From assembly GCA_007844125.1 (NCBI GenBank), contig CM017568.1:7745573-7809572 (forward strand): a stretch of 64,000 nucleotides of DNA, in the 5' to 3' direction. Source of the stretch: Sinonovacula constricta (Eukaryota > Mollusca > Bivalvia > Cardiida > Solecurtidae). The translations under genes were made by a program, and so were the position numbers. The notes beneath the pieces are model-generated. The model was not told the origin of the DNA. It worked only from the letters and a program-made list of their open reading frames with translations, and did not search any database. Of this stretch, positions 10,960-24,423 are shown one piece after another. The first letter of the stretch is position 1. Every line of letters begins with the position of its first letter.

Positions 10960-11735
10960 GAACTAAAATCATAAACTTTTTAAGTTAATCAAATACTTGC
11001 ACAGGTTTGCATAGGGTAAAGGTTAAATTCGCAGGGCTTTGGAGATGATTTCGGACGATTACCATTCGCATATTTCCCGTCAAGTAACGAACCGTTTAGT
11101 GGGTTTAACACTTCTGAGATACTACCCCAGCATATCAATCTGTTCATAAAAGTTCCGTAGTTAATGTTGCAGTAAAGGTATTAGTTACGGTCTTTCGTAA
11201 CTTTTAACAATCTAAGAACAAACATGCCAGATCTTGTCAAAAGTGTAATTCCAGATTTTCTAGCTCGCCGGGAACTTTCTGAAAGAGATCTTTTTTTGCA
11301 ACAGATATTCCGTAAATATTGCAGGCTATGATAGGTTTAATAAGGCATTAATAATCCATGGTTCTCGCTCTAGAAACCTTCGGAGGGGCTTCTTGGGGTC
11401 AAGGTCACGTTTTTTTGCGCCCATGGTGACTTCGATGCTGTCATTGATTAGCTCCAACTAAAAAAGTTCATAACTAAGGATAAAATGGATGAGCTTTGTG
11501 AATGTCTATTGAATGGATCATGTTTGAGACTTAGATATAGATAATGATCGACGGATTAATGAGTTTGGAATATTATAATGCCATTGGTAATTGCTATTTA
11601 GTTGCATTTATGGAGCCCGAAAGAGGTTTTAATGGAGCAGGTACAATTTCATTTTCTTTTATTGCTGAAACCGTTTTATCGCTTCTGATAACGGTTTAAC
11701 AAGCTCAAATAAAAGACTGCAAAAATGAGGAAAAT
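10960..11735 (+). repeat. Diverged duplicated block, copy A
   Basis: Non-coding block whose segments recur in order at 17950-18770. Matched pairs: CATTCGCATATTTCCCGTC / CATTTCGCATACTTCCTGTC; GGTGACTTCGATGCTGTCATT / GGCGACTTCGAGGCTGTCGTT; GGATCATGTTTGAGACTT / GGATCGTGTTTGAAACTT; GAGCCCGAAAGAGGTTTT / GAGCCGGAAACCTTTTAT; AGACTGCAAAAA in both. Short indels throughout and frames not preserved, so it is more likely an old mobile element or segmental duplication than a gene. Confidence 0.7.
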
Positions 11736-12249
11736 TGTGATAATATTGTATGTTGCATACCATATAACGAGTTAAGATAATAAACTTATCATTTGATATT
11801 ACATATATCATGTACCATATATGTATATATCCTTTCCAGCTGTCGCAAGGGTTACAACAAATGGAGTATTTGGTATACCGTTATGTTAACCTCAACAGAT
11901 TAAAATAATTTGATTCAAATTGTAATAAATTCAATTCCCATTGAAACGTTATATATGACAAATAGAACATCATGCTTTCAACGAAATAGTTTATACCATA
12001 GTACAGTGATACAGTAGCGATCTTATTTAAGTAAATATAATTCGAACCACATGTACATCATATGTTTAGACAGTAAGTCCCTATCACGAGTATGTCACTT
12101 ACATATAACATACTTCATCGAGTCTTAGCCTCATAAATAAAACAATTAGTAAGGTATTCTTTGTTAAGGGTAAGTCTTAATCATTGTACACTTAATTACA
12201 TTTGTCGAGATGAAAATCCATGCACAAATAAGTACGAATGCAAGATCAG
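11736..12249. other. No gene seen
   Basis: AT-rich DNA, no structure noted. Confidence 0.5.
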
Positions 12250-12335
12250 GGCAATGCACACAGTGTAGATTCAAATCAGCCTGGTTCCACTGGAAGCGCT
12301 CTGATCCTGATCATATGCCTTTTGGGTAAATGAAC
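12250..12335 (+). repeat. Dispersed 'TGTAGAT' repeat, copy 3 (5' part)
   Basis: CACAGTGTAGATTCAAATCAG followed by CTCTGATCCTGATCATATGC matches the first third of the copy at 6818. The 3' part is missing. Confidence 0.55.
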
Positions 12336-13276
12336 TGCATTGTCTAAAGTTACGACATGCTTTATCGTGGCATACAACTGATACTGTATTTATTTCGTTA
12401 CAATGGTGGCTTTAGCTAATATGACATAGCTTACTACACACGTGTAGTGGCAAATGAAACATTCCAGTTTGTCACATTATGGAAACATTTGTTCAGGTCA
12501 GCTATCAAAACAGCGTTGAATGCGCTTATTAAGTAGCTTTAAGATTAGTACGTGAGAAAAACAGCCAATTAACGAATGTCAACTTTAAACCATGGCTAAT
12601 AACAATATTTAATATCTAACTGACATAGACTTGGTTTCGTAACGAGAACTATTACGAAATGTAATTGTAAAATACATATTTGAAAAATCTATATTACCAT
12701 GGAAATATTCAAAATAACAATAGTTGATTGTAGACAACGTGCCACACTTTTCTCAGTGCATGAAAGTTCAATGACATTTTAAAGTCGAACAATGTATAAA
12801 ACAGTCACTGCCAGATTCACTTTATGGTTATCTGACCTTTTTAAATTGGCTTCTCTTAATGCAGGTGAATACGTATTTCAAGGCTGAAGTTAATATTTTT
12901 ATAGGTTTCGAGAAATGGGTCTTACCAAAAATGTGAACAAGCGCAGATACCGACGAGTACACTGTGACCAACGAGAGGGTCATGACACAATGCATTTTTG
13001 TTTTTTGAGTAAAGTGTAAGTAAAACTTGCCAAATGGGTAACTAGCTTCAAAATCCCTAATAAAGAAATCATATTATTGTTCACATTTGGAGAGTCACTC
13101 TTAAAAAGGACTTGACTCCTCAAAAACACACATTCACTTTTGCCTTTGGGAAAAAGGTGGAGCAAAGATTATGAATACTTTCGTAATTATCATATGCAGC
13201 GAATGTGGACTTATGTTGTCAGCTCAGTGATATTTGAAGTGAAGTTTTTATAGCGGAAAGTAGTAACATATATGCG
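12336..13276. other. No gene seen
   Basis: AT-rich DNA; only short chance frames. Confidence 0.5.
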
Positions 13277-13278
13277 TA

Positions 13279-13339
<61 letters not shown>

Positions 13340-13354
13340 ATATAGATATATATA

Positions 13355-13396
<42 letters not shown>

Positions 13397-13397
13397 A
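13277..13397. repeat. (AT)n microsatellite
   Basis: About 120 bp of nearly pure AT with single-base interruptions, followed by GTTGTTGTTGTCGTCGTC triplets (13402-13437). The minus-strand IYIYIY frame here is artefactual. Confidence 0.98.
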
Positions 13398-14166
13398 TGT
13401 GTTGTTGCAGTTGTTGTTGTTGTCGTCGTCGTTGTTTCAATATGTTACATTCTAAATTCAATCACAACATATATTGTTGCAAAAGAAGGGATTATTCGAA
13501 AATAAACATGATAAATTGTTTACATCAAGTATGGCAAAAACTTCTACGAGTAGTAATATGTTAAACAGGAAAGCTTTAAAGCTTCCAATATTTTAATCCA
13601 TACAATATTTAAATCCATACCATAAAAAGGTGTATGTGCAAGTTGAGAATCTATTCTATGACATGTGCCCGATGTGACTACTTATGACCGGATTTACGTA
13701 ATAAAATGTTAAATGTTCTGTGAAAATTGCGATTAGCAGGATGAGAAAATGCGTTGCTTCTTCATTTAGTGACCAATTTCCTATTCGGTCAGACACAAAA
13801 CACCCCTTGTTACAATTGGGGCATAAAATTATCGAACACATTTTTAATAGAGATTTAGCGAAACCACCGCAGATATGAAGTTAAGAAATCCCTTTTATCA
13901 AAATATTAAAGTAATCGTTTTTTTACATAAACAATATAATAATAAAAATGTAAAAATGACAATACAAATATCATTTTTCCTATGTTCTTGGACAATGTAT
14001 TATCATCCTTACTGTAAAAGTGCCTAACATAGCTCTAAATAACTTTTTTTAAAGTACATCATCATAAATATAGAAAAATAGTCATAATATAAAACAAATC
14101 ACAAAAAACAATATCTTTCGATGCTTGAAACATATAAACATATAGCTCAAAAGTCTGATAAAGATT
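13398..14166. other. No gene seen
   Basis: AT-rich DNA with no supported frame. Confidence 0.5.
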
Positions 14167-14331
14167 ATGGCACGACTAACGCCTCAATCAATCCCTGGTT
14201 TGCTAGGAACACCTGGTTTGTTAAGAACACCTGGTTTGTTAGGAACACCTGGTGCACCCATGATTGTAATTGCACTCTTACATGCTTATATGTTTAGCAT
14301 CATTGGGTTAACAGGGATGAAAATACCGTAA
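14167..14331 (+). repeat. 18-bp minisatellite within a 54-codon open frame of Gly-X-Y character
   Basis: Three and a half copies of CCTGGTTTGTTAGGAACA (14194-14257) sit in a frame from ATG 14167 to TAA 14329. Translation of the array is PGLLGTPGLLRTPGLLGTPG, i.e. Gly every third residue over seven triplets except for one Arg. It could be a relic of a collagen-like exon or chance phase in an 18-bp repeat. No splice signals or neighbouring collagen exons were found. Confidence 0.4.
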
Positions 14332-16134
14332 GATATAACGAATATGAAAACAAAATAATTACAGCAAAACCACAAGAGTTTAATTACCTTTTTAAATTTT
14401 TAAGCTGTACCTGTCTGTATGGGAAGCCTACCCTACCCCAAATCGGCGAGCTGACATTATGGGGTTTAGCATTAAACACCGCATTGAACACAGCAGGTCC
14501 GTCGGTACTCGTAATGTTGATGGTTTTATATTATAACCAAGAGATCCACAGAAGATACAAATATATGACAGTTCTATATGCATTGCAACATATACCAAAC
14601 ACTGAAAAGGCACATGACAAAGGTGTTCGCAAGCAAGCCAAGTGTAAAAGTAAGAACAAATGTGTAGTCATTTAACTAATGCATATATATTGGTATATGA
14701 GTAAGATTGGAGTCATTTTTTGGTGGTCGTATCGTATGTTTGTTATAAATTAATTACATAGCTCTCTTTTACAGACTAACACACATTCTTCGATTTTACC
14801 CAAATTTAAATTGTAATAATTTATAAGAAGCTTGTTGTTCAATTTAATTCAATGAGTAAAATGACTGCAATTAAAAACAGGTATAACTAGAAGACACAAA
14901 AGAAGAATAAACATTTATTTTAGCCACAAAGGTTAAATATTAGAGTGGTTTGTCCGAATAGTTACCATAGCGATCAAAACTGAAATGTCATTGAAAAGTT
15001 GTTTTCTCTTTTAAATGAATGTCTAAATGTCGTTGTTAATGTGTTAGTTCACTATCAATGTAACTATTACCGACCACCCCGACGTGACAATAAGCAGTTT
15101 TTATAATAAAAATCTGAATAATCATTTTTTTTATTAATAGAGTTTAAAAATACATACTGAGGCACACAAGCACGGGAGGCAGACGTTGCTGCACGCACAT
15201 ATGCGGTAACCTGAGAGAGTTGCACGTGGGGTCTGCACAATAAAATGCAGCATCCATGGGAACCATCAACTGTGATGACCAGACTGTGGAGGGGTCTGAT
15301 TATAACACACATAGCAGACAGCGGCGAAAGTTTTTATGCTATGTGGGTGATGTTTTCTCTTTTTTACATTACGAAAGAATATTCTCTGTTGTCATAATTG
15401 TCTTACTTTATCATTAACTCATGATGTTGATGTCTTTTCTCAATATAATACTACAGCACTGCGAATTCTGCTATAAATATTTCTCTTTTACTTAAATGTT
15501 TAATCCTACATTGATATTTTCACACGAAAGCTTTTACTTTTAAATGACTTCTTCCTGAAATGGGCATTGCAATATTATCTTATTATATTACGTACATTAT
15601 TAAGTGTTGCTGCATTCACGTTCTTCAACAAACCATATGCTACATACACGATGATTCAAGTATACACAAACCTATAGTATATCGTACAACACGTAAGACT
15701 GTATCATACAGACATTGTGAGATGGAATATTTAACTACCGCAGCTAAACTATACCAAAAGGCTATCAGTCAGAATAAAAACATATCTGTGTTAATACATG
15801 TGAGATACACGTTTTTACACTTTTTGTATGTACGAGTTTGTATATATTCAAATGCCACATGTCTGCAAGCAACAGCAGTCTAAATAGTAATAAGAAAATG
15901 CTCGTGTAATAAGTGCGTTTCTTTTAATGACGTGTATATTCATTGTTGATTTCTCTTAAGGGAATGTTGGAGTAATCATTTAAATGACAACGGATACAGA
16001 ATATGTCAATATTACACACCTGTTCAATTTGTAGGCAGTTTATAACAAAACCTTTTCATTCTACTAGCACAGCGTGGCCTTTTATAATTGTAAGTCGTAC
16101 ACAATGTATATCCACAATGTAAAATAAGCATCTC

Positions 16135-16139
<5 letters not shown>
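14332..16139. other. No recognised gene
   Basis: The only frame above 100 codons (15560-15883, plus) has no recognisable domain and a cysteine- and isoleucine-rich composition typical of AT-rich noise. A locally GC-richer patch at 15150-15310 could hide an exon, but I could not assign one. Confidence 0.45.

Positions 16140-16169
<30 letters not shown>
16140..16169. repeat. T30 homopolymer
   Basis: Thirty consecutive T. It could be the poly(A) tail of a minus-strand retroposed sequence, but no element body is recognised beside it. Confidence 0.95.
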
Positions 16170-16170
<1 letters not shown>

Positions 16171-17945
16171 TCAAATTTAAGTTATCTGTTTCAAAGGGAG
16201 CTTTTCACCAAATAAATCAACTAGAGTAATACTCCAATAAGGAGAGTATTTTATTATGGCATTAGTCTCGTTTTGCAACCTACAAGCAGGTATATCTGGT
16301 TCATTTACAATTACTTTTTAGACTAGCATGGAAGTTAGATTTATCAGCTTGATGTTCATAAGCACGTGTTATTATCTAGAAAACATATCTGCTCAAGTAG
16401 TTGAGAGTTTAGAGTTCACTGTCCTGTCGGGACATACAAAACTCATTAATAAATTATCTATTTTAGCTCCTTTAATTTTTGTTTGACCAAGGCAGGAAAG
16501 TTAAGTCTCGTTTATACGATGTGAATAATGCATATATTGTGTTGTATGCAAGATGCATTTATTCGTTATGAGATCACGTTTATTGCTTTAAACAGTTTGG
16601 GATGGAAAAATGCGTTGAGAGACAATCAAGATAAATACACCTCACATACAACTGCAAGTGTGTTGCTAATGAAAGTCTACATGTATAACATACATTTTGA
16701 CGTCATTATTTAGAAGGTATCCTCTTACGTTTGCATAAATATGACGGGATTGAAAGAACACAGATTAATTTCATAGGTAGCCTTCAGATTACGAAACTAA
16801 AATGGAACATTTTCAAAAATGGGCTTCTTTATCATTCATATTAAAAACTACTAAAGTCTCTCCGCATAATACTGTGGCTATTTGTAGTTCGCTTCATATG
16901 ATTTCCCCGCTAGTATTACTGTCCTGTCTTCAATTATCGTGTAAAGCCCAACTGTTATTATCATATGATTGATTGTTAGTTTTATCGTCAACAATCGTTC
17001 AGCAACAAGGATAGGACTGGTTTATATTATTTTTTCTTGCCTTTGACGTATACATCAAACGTTTACCTTTTGCAAATACATTTAACAGCTAGGGCATTCC
17101 AAACAAATACAGAGATCTAGACAAGACAAAGCATGCATCTCGAGAATCAATGCGCTCTTAACACGGAGAGAAGCTCGTTTTAAGTTGTTTAACTGCCCAG
17201 AAAGCTCAAGAGACTGATAATCGGATAAGTCACGGACAGTTTACACCGGAATTTGGCGAAAAGCAAAGGTGGTGGCTGATTTCTTTGGACATGGTTGCTT
17301 TGTAGACCGAGAAGAATTACATGAGTAAATCATTTATTTATCCTGTGAAATGTTGTTTGTTGATTTTCTTCATCTAAATAAAGTGCCACATTACATCCTA
17401 CTCTTCATCACAATCATGTATTTCCTGTCTGAGCCACGCTGCACATTTAACATTTTTAAACTAGGAAAAAACACGAGATCACCTTTTTGACATCGTCCTT
17501 TATCATCTTCCGGTATATTCCCATCTGAATTATAAATAGATTACGTCTATTTTATTGTTTCTACCCAATATGTTTTTATCTTAAGCAACTCCATAAACGT
17601 TAAATAGTTCAAACTAATTTCCCTGCGTATACAAACAGGTTTTACGCAATACCAACCCTGCTTTTTATATGATAGTCACGATAATGGACAGTCCAAAACA
17701 AACATGACACATGTTGTCTTAGTGCGCATACAGTCGTTATCGTTTGCTGCGTACAGAATTCGCGATATAAATGTATTTGACATCCGACATTACCTTTACA
17801 CGTACACGTACAGCACGAGGTTTAGGTTAATATTAAGGGTTTGTTCCACACAAACATCCATAGATTAAACTATCCAAAGTAGAACATGGTTTTGTGTATA
17901 ATCATGCCAGATAGAAATGTTGATTGATAAATTATGTAAATGCCC
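16170..17945. other. No gene seen
   Basis: Long AT-rich stretch without supported features. Confidence 0.5.
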
Positions 17946-17949
17946 TACG

Positions 17950-18770
17950 TCTGTTAGGTCATCAAATTAATTTATCAAATACCTTGCTCATTTTAGCATC
18001 CCGAAGTTTATTTTTCTGTCTTTGAAGCAGTATTTAGATGTTTTCCATTTCGCATACTTCCTGTCTAGCAACCAATGACTGTGCTTATAAGATAGCATCT
18101 GCAGAAAACCGACCTGTTCATGACAGATCTGTGATTAATTTTGTAGTAAAGATAATGCAGGTAGGTTCTTTTTAATCATACCCAACTAAGCATAAATTGA
18201 TCATAACTTAGCCAAAAATCTTAATCCAGATTTTCCCGCTCCCGTCGGATGCTCTCCGCACAGAAGCTTAATACTTTTGCTGGCTTCAATTTCTCTAGCA
18301 ATACGGGAAGTTAATCTGTAGCTGTAAAAATAAGTCAAGAGTTATTAAAGACTATTTACTAATGCCGCAGAACATGATTTAACTTTCCATGACGCTGGAT
18401 TCGGGAATTCTCCGAACTTCCTGGCTCCTATCAGGGTCAAAAGAGCGATTTTATTGCATCCACGGCGACTTCGAGGCTGTCGTTGATTACCCTGCCGATA
18501 AGGATCATACTAGATAGAAAAGTTTAAAAGGCTGAGATATCGTGTCTGGATCGTGTTTGAAACTTCGATAGTATAAATATTGACGGATTGGTGATACTGG
18601 GCGATTATTATGCCATCGTCGACGACTGTAATGATATCAATGGCATTCATGTGAGCCGGAAACCTTTTATTAGAGCAGTGCATTTTATTGCATTTTATTG
18701 CTGATACTGTTTTGTCGTATCTGAATACGACCTGACTGGTATGAACAGACTGCAAAAAGGTTGATTGCAA
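17950..18770 (+). repeat. Diverged duplicated block, copy B
   Basis: Same orientation as copy A at 10960-11735, about 7 kb away, with matched segments in the same order. Copy B contains a small internal duplication, TTTTATTGCATTTTATTGC, near 18684. Confidence 0.7.
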
Positions 18771-19235
18771 GACATGTGTTAACATATCACCTGATCTGTT
18801 TAATATGATTATAAAATAATTATGATATTATTACGGTACAATTCGATAAAAATAGTTGTCTTTCTCCTGTCAATTTATTATTGATATAAAATGTATTACA
18901 AGTCCATCTACTCACGTGACTTCCTTTGGGCCCAGTAAGAGTTTTGATAATTTTCAGTAGAGTGTTACCCTCAACAAACAAACATTTTAATATAAAATTA
19001 ATTAAATTAAAATTCTTTTTTTAAATATATATTATATTAGGCATGGCGTTTTTAACAAGATATATATCATATTATACAGAAGATTGCAACGTTCATACCA
19101 CGTCCGATGTACAAAACAATTCCAAACAATAAGTGTGAACATGCACAGAAGGCAGACCAAAATCATAAAGCATTCGCCCCTTATTGGGCCGGTTTCAACC
19201 TTGAAAAAGTATAACATAATATATTTTGAAAACTA

Positions 19236-19349
19236 AATGTAATTATTGTTACAATGTTGAACATTTAATGCAATTATTGTCACAACGTTGAAAATTTAAT
19301 GCAATTATTGTAACAACGTTGAAAGGTAAATGCAATTATTGTCGCAATG
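19236..19349. repeat. 31-bp tandem repeat, about 3.7 copies
   Basis: Consensus AATGCAATTATTGTMACAAC followed by GTTGAAMATTT. Each later unit carries the palindrome CAACGTTG. Confidence 0.9.
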
Positions 19350-19727
19350 TATCATAGTGCTATATTAAACAAGCACAAACTCAGTGGCGTAGTCAATGGA
19401 TCACTGTACTGCTGTAAAACGTTCCCGGGTTCAAAATCATAAAAACGAAGGTTTCTATTTTTTTCTGAAAATAATGATAAATATTGCCGACTACATCATA
19501 AAACTGTGATGGATTTGAACGACTATCATCCTCGTCTATGACATCTATATCATATGTGTTCTTGCAGCAAATCCAACTATCCATAGCCAAATAGACCAGA
19601 CAATCTTTAACAATGATTCATTTGTTAAGCTTCAAACCTCATTATAGTGCACTTTATTACCTTTGCCAAGATACACAAATCATACAAAATTTACTCTAGG
19701 GTGCTGAGCAACAATGTACCAGGCTGA

Positions 19728-19885
19728 TACATAAAGTGTACATCCAGATCAGTTAGGTCCCAACAAGGATGTGCACAATTTGCATTGCGTGATATCAAGT
19801 ACATTTATTGCATGTTTAAACGGAATTAGTTATTTGTAAAAATATTTTAATTTGCTAATTGATACATAAAGCATGATAAGGGTTA
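19728..19885 (+). repeat. Dispersed 'TGTAGAT' repeat, copy 4 (diverged)
   Basis: AAGTGTACATCCAGATCAG at the start, then GCATGTTTAAAC and a terminal AAGGGTTAA, in the same order as the copy at 6818. Confidence 0.5.
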
Positions 19886-20180
19886 AGTATCTGAATTTCT
19901 GCCATCGACATTTTTTTTTTTTTGCTTTAATGATCTGCGCTGTGCAACGTTGTGTTTTTATTGCGGCAGATAAACCATGCACTAAACATTTCAACACGAT
20001 GATGTCTTTAACAAATGTCAAAGATTTATCTACACACGTGTTTCGGCAATTATCATGTGTTTAGGTCCTTGTGCCTTGCAACGGAAACATTTGTCCAGGT
20101 CGATGTGTACACAATGTGTCGCTGCTTCCTTACAAAAGTGAACGGTTCAAACTCTTAACGCGTATAACTTTGAAGTTGAT

Positions 20181-20475
20181 ATATAATATTGCTGGTACAT
20201 AATATTGCTGGTACATTATATTACTGGTATAAAATATTACTGGTACATAATATTGCTGGTACATAACATAATATTGCTGGTACATAATATTGCTGGTACA
20301 TTATATTACTGGTATAAAATATTACTGGTACATAATATTGCTGGTACATAACATAATATTGCTGGTACATTATATTACTGGTATATAATATTGCTGGTAC
20401 ATAACATGATATTGATGGTACATAATATTGTTGGTACACAATATTGCTGGTACATAATATTGCTGGCACATACTA
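20181..20475. repeat. 16-bp minisatellite with ~85-bp higher-order period
   Basis: About 17 copies of AATATTGCTGGTACAT and variants (TATATTACTGGTATAA, AATATTACTGGTACAT). A five-unit block ending in an extra AACAT recurs, giving a higher-order unit of about 85 bp. Minus-strand frames rich in YVPAIL are repeat translation. Confidence 0.95.
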
Positions 20476-20529
20476 TTGCTTTGTTTGGTTTCAATTAAGT
20501 CATTATAGCGACTTCCATCTATTTTGGGT

Positions 20530-20700
20530 GGAGGGAGACTCCAAACAAATGTCCGGGTAGAACCACCGCAGGTCAGATGTAAACCTTCACTTATGAATGT
20601 TTTCGCCCTGACCAGGACTCGAAACCACTCGTGAGTGCCATGGAGGCAGGGCTGATACAGGTCGGCGCTTACTAAAGAAGCCACGGGCGCCCGTGATAAT
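20530..20700 (-). mobile_element. tRNA-derived SINE
   Basis: On the minus strand there is an A-box-like GGCTTCTTTAGTAAGCG, then a B-box-like GGTTTCGAGTCC followed by TGGTCAGGGCGAAAAC, and a tail with GGTGGTTCTACCCGGACA and GTCTCCCTCCACCC. Head text recurs at 24440 and tail text at 28583; a related whole copy is at 34680. Confidence 0.65.
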
Positions 20701-23700
20701 AACTATGTCATTACGACGTACTTCAAATTAGGAAAAACGCGATACTCAGGAGCAATTTTAGTTAAGTATTATGCCGAATCGACACATAGCACTTGCACTC
20801 AGATTGGGATTCAAATAAATTGAGCACACGACTGGATAGCGCCAAAGTTCTTTCAAAACAAATTATAGTTCAGTATATTATTTTGATTTGACAAATAATA
20901 CCAAGTAATAGAAAAACTAAGAATGTGTTTCCCGCATATGTCACATTCCACAATCGACTTCGGTAATAACAATAAACATATCTTTGTCAACCAATTTGGT
21001 GCATGTGGGATGTTATGTTTACAGCTGATAATTAAAGTGAAGAATTGTATAACTTAAGTGGTTACATATATGATGAAGATTTGAAATGTCAATTATCAGG
21101 AGGTATTGCCAGGAGATGTTTGCGAGTATCGACAAAACCGGATACTTTTACAGAAGAAATAAATGTTTCATCAAACAGCAGTAAGATCCGTTGTAAGCAT
21201 GTACATCCATTTTGTTTTGGCTTTGTTCTTTTTTGACATGTAAAGCAAGAAAACTTTCTAATTAACAACATGATGAAATATTTATAAAACATTTAAATTA
21301 GTATTAACATCCATTGAGAAAGTAAATGCAGCTTGCCGACTTTATTAACTAAATAATGTTGTATCATTTTTGTATTTAAATAAGCTACATTATACAAACA
21401 AGTCTCCAGGTATGCTAAGCCGGAAGTCTGTATTTACAAGTTTAGAATGTAGAATTTCTGGCATTTTGATTCCAGAATTCTAAAAGCATCTACATGCCCT
21501 TAACTGTCTAAAATACGATGGTATTTAAATGATATTTACAATTCAGAGTTTGTTGTTCAAACTAATATCGATGGTTTTTTAAATGACACAGCAAAACACA
21601 TTTGTAAATTTACGAGGTTCTAATACAACACAATATGAACAACGAACAAACACTGTCTTATTTATGTTGTTCCTTTTTTAACATAAAAGGAAAATTAAAA
21701 CCTTGAAGAGCATTTCAAAAGTGCATTGGAGTCAATAGAAAATATGTAATGAAGTTAAAACACGCGATCCTCTACGGTCAAATGGTTCGGACCATGGACT
21801 CAGGGTCGGATGGTTCAAGGTTCACATGAACAGAACAGAACATAACTTTATTGACTTAAACTACAATAGTAGAACGATCACGACATGTCACTAATTAGGT
21901 AATACTTTTATCTTCACATTGCTCCATGCTGAAATATTAAATACTGATTCTCCCCGGAAAGTAGGCATTCAAGGGATTGGGGCTAAAAGCTTCAAGGACA
22001 TGTTTCCGCGTCGACTATAAACAAATGAGTTTAAAAGAAACTCATTGCGAATATACTATGCACACGAGTAACACAATAATAATGACCTACCTGATTTGCC
22101 GACTCCGGAACTTCCCAGGATACATATCCGTGTATCTTTGCTCTTTCCGTTTAAACTCATGTCTCCAGTGCGTTCAAAATGACCAACTTACGTAACATGC
22201 ACAGCACAGAGAATAAACCACACAATCCGCCCTACATGAACTGTACTTTTTGCATTTGTTTGCAGAACTTACAGTCAAATTTTAATTGATCCAGGCCAGT
22301 CGAGCTCGCATGTAGAAATGAGCATGTCTCGCTGACACAAAGTAACCCAAAAACAAACACACGCGCGTACAAATAAAATCCTAGAGAAGTGAGGTCGAGA
22401 TAAAAACAAATCCTTTCTTTGCAACTACGGGGAAGTTGTCACTACGATTTGTGTATTCCTATAAAGAAGATCCTCATTCAACGAAGCACACGTCCATTCA
22501 GCTATCTGCTCACTATTGAAGTGTACTTTTCTTTTCCAGGTTTCGCTGTACAGCCTCCGCCCTTGATTTAATCTCTGACTTTTGAAACGGTTTTAAAAAG
22601 AGTCGTTGCTAATGGTAACCAAGCTGAAAAAATAATGTCTTTTGAGTGGTTTTGTTGATGAGGAAAATGTGCAAATAGTAAATATTTTGATTTTGACAGA
22701 TTGAAATGAGTAAAATGTGTTTAAGCCTTCGAACAAAGTGAAAAATACATCAACATTCTACGACATTGCTATGCCCTATGTTCTAGACATGTACATGTAT
22801 TTATTTTTCTGTTTATATCTATGCTGTTAAAATTTTATATGGCTCTCAAAATTGTATTATAAGAAAACTAAATTCAAATTGCTACTTCAGTATAACACAT
22901 GTGTGTAATGAGATGGAAATATCGTTAAAGCACCAAATCATTGGTTATTATTGTTTATATGATTATTTATAAATAGGGCCAAGGCCTGATGCACGAATAA
23001 AATAATTGTTCTTCTCATGCTTACATGTATGAGCAATTAATGATTAGAAATGAACTATTAAATGTGTTATTGGCGGTTACACATGAGTCGTGTCTTATTT
23101 CTTTGTTTGTTTACTTTTCAAAATAAAATCCCAATCACCCTGTAATTATTTGATACAACGAAACAGGTTGTAGAGCATACTATGTAGATAGTTGTCATAA
23201 TTTAAAAAATGCCAAGGAAATAAGTGGCAGGTCCTCTCCTTTGGAACATAAAGATATGTTCTGGTCTGAGACATTTTGATGTTTCTGTGTTTTACCTTTT
23301 TACTGTGTTTTATATGTATTCGCGTAAGCAGCGATACTTGAATAAAACGACAGAAGAAAGTTACTAAAATTAAAATATGCTTAATAATGATAATAATAAA
23401 TTGAATTGATACAATGCATTTCAACGATTGTGGCGTTCTTTATATTTGTTGATGAATCTCTTTTATTTCTGATGCACTAACTATTGAGAAAGGATGAATT
23501 CTATACATGTTTTCTAATCTATCAGATTCTGTACTATACGCCTAATTAGTGCAAAGGTTTAGGTCAACTTACACACGTTCTTACCCTCTCGCGTACGTTA
23601 GTGATATTTGCTTGAATTAGTTGATAATAGAGACCAATATTTGAATAGGCTGCATATAGTAACGCGTGTCCATTTTAAATTTCTTAGGATGAAAAAGGTA

Positions 23701-24420
23701 AAACGCATGCTGAACAAGAACAATATCTGTCAATATGTAATCAGCCTAATACCCATCAGACACTACAAAGAAATAAATCCGTGTTTAATGCCTGTACGCC
23801 TATGGTGCTAATGCCGGGGTGCTATCTATTGTTGAGTCTTCCACTACATTCCTTCATCTTGTCGGAACATCTTTATAAATTCGACCAATTAACGATCCTA
23901 TTGTTATCTCTCCTTCCCCCATCGTGCCACTGACGTATTTTCTTTCAAGATAATTACTTCAAATAGCACTCTACCCTCTTTTCCGACCCCCACATTACCT
24001 CTCGTTTCATAATTCTGCATTTTTATACATTCTTATACATCCGGTAATAAGTTTTATAAACATATTTCCGCGGACTGCCTGGAGAATAATCGATTGGTAT
24101 AATTTGGTATAATTTTATCTGCCTGAGAGCTCTTAAAGCTGTCAATGTTAATCTATCTCACACATCGCTGACAGCTTTTCTATAACGGTATCAGTATTGT
24201 TTGATAAAACATTTATGATCCATTTCTTCTAGACCTCGATCCACTCCTTAAAAACTTCCTAATGCAGCAATGTCAATAAATAACATACTTACAATAATAG
24301 TATGGCAAAAAGAGTAGTATGAGAACAAAAATACGTTTAATAAAGTACAAATAAAGCAAATTGTATGTATTTGCTTCTACAATGGCCAATTGTGACTAAA
24401 GAGTTGCCAAAAAGTATCTT
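20701..24420. other. No recognised gene
   Basis: AT-rich non-coding DNA. A weak tRNA-like string lies near 21775-21830. None of the short frames (e.g. 21977-22195, 23146-23424) has a recognisable domain. Confidence 0.45.
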
Positions 24421-24423
24421 CTC

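Noticed and set aside
13219..13461. Ile-Tyr repeat frame
   Set aside because: (AT)n microsatellite.
15560..15883. 107-codon plus-strand frame
   Set aside because: No recognisable domain, and composition matches AT-rich background.
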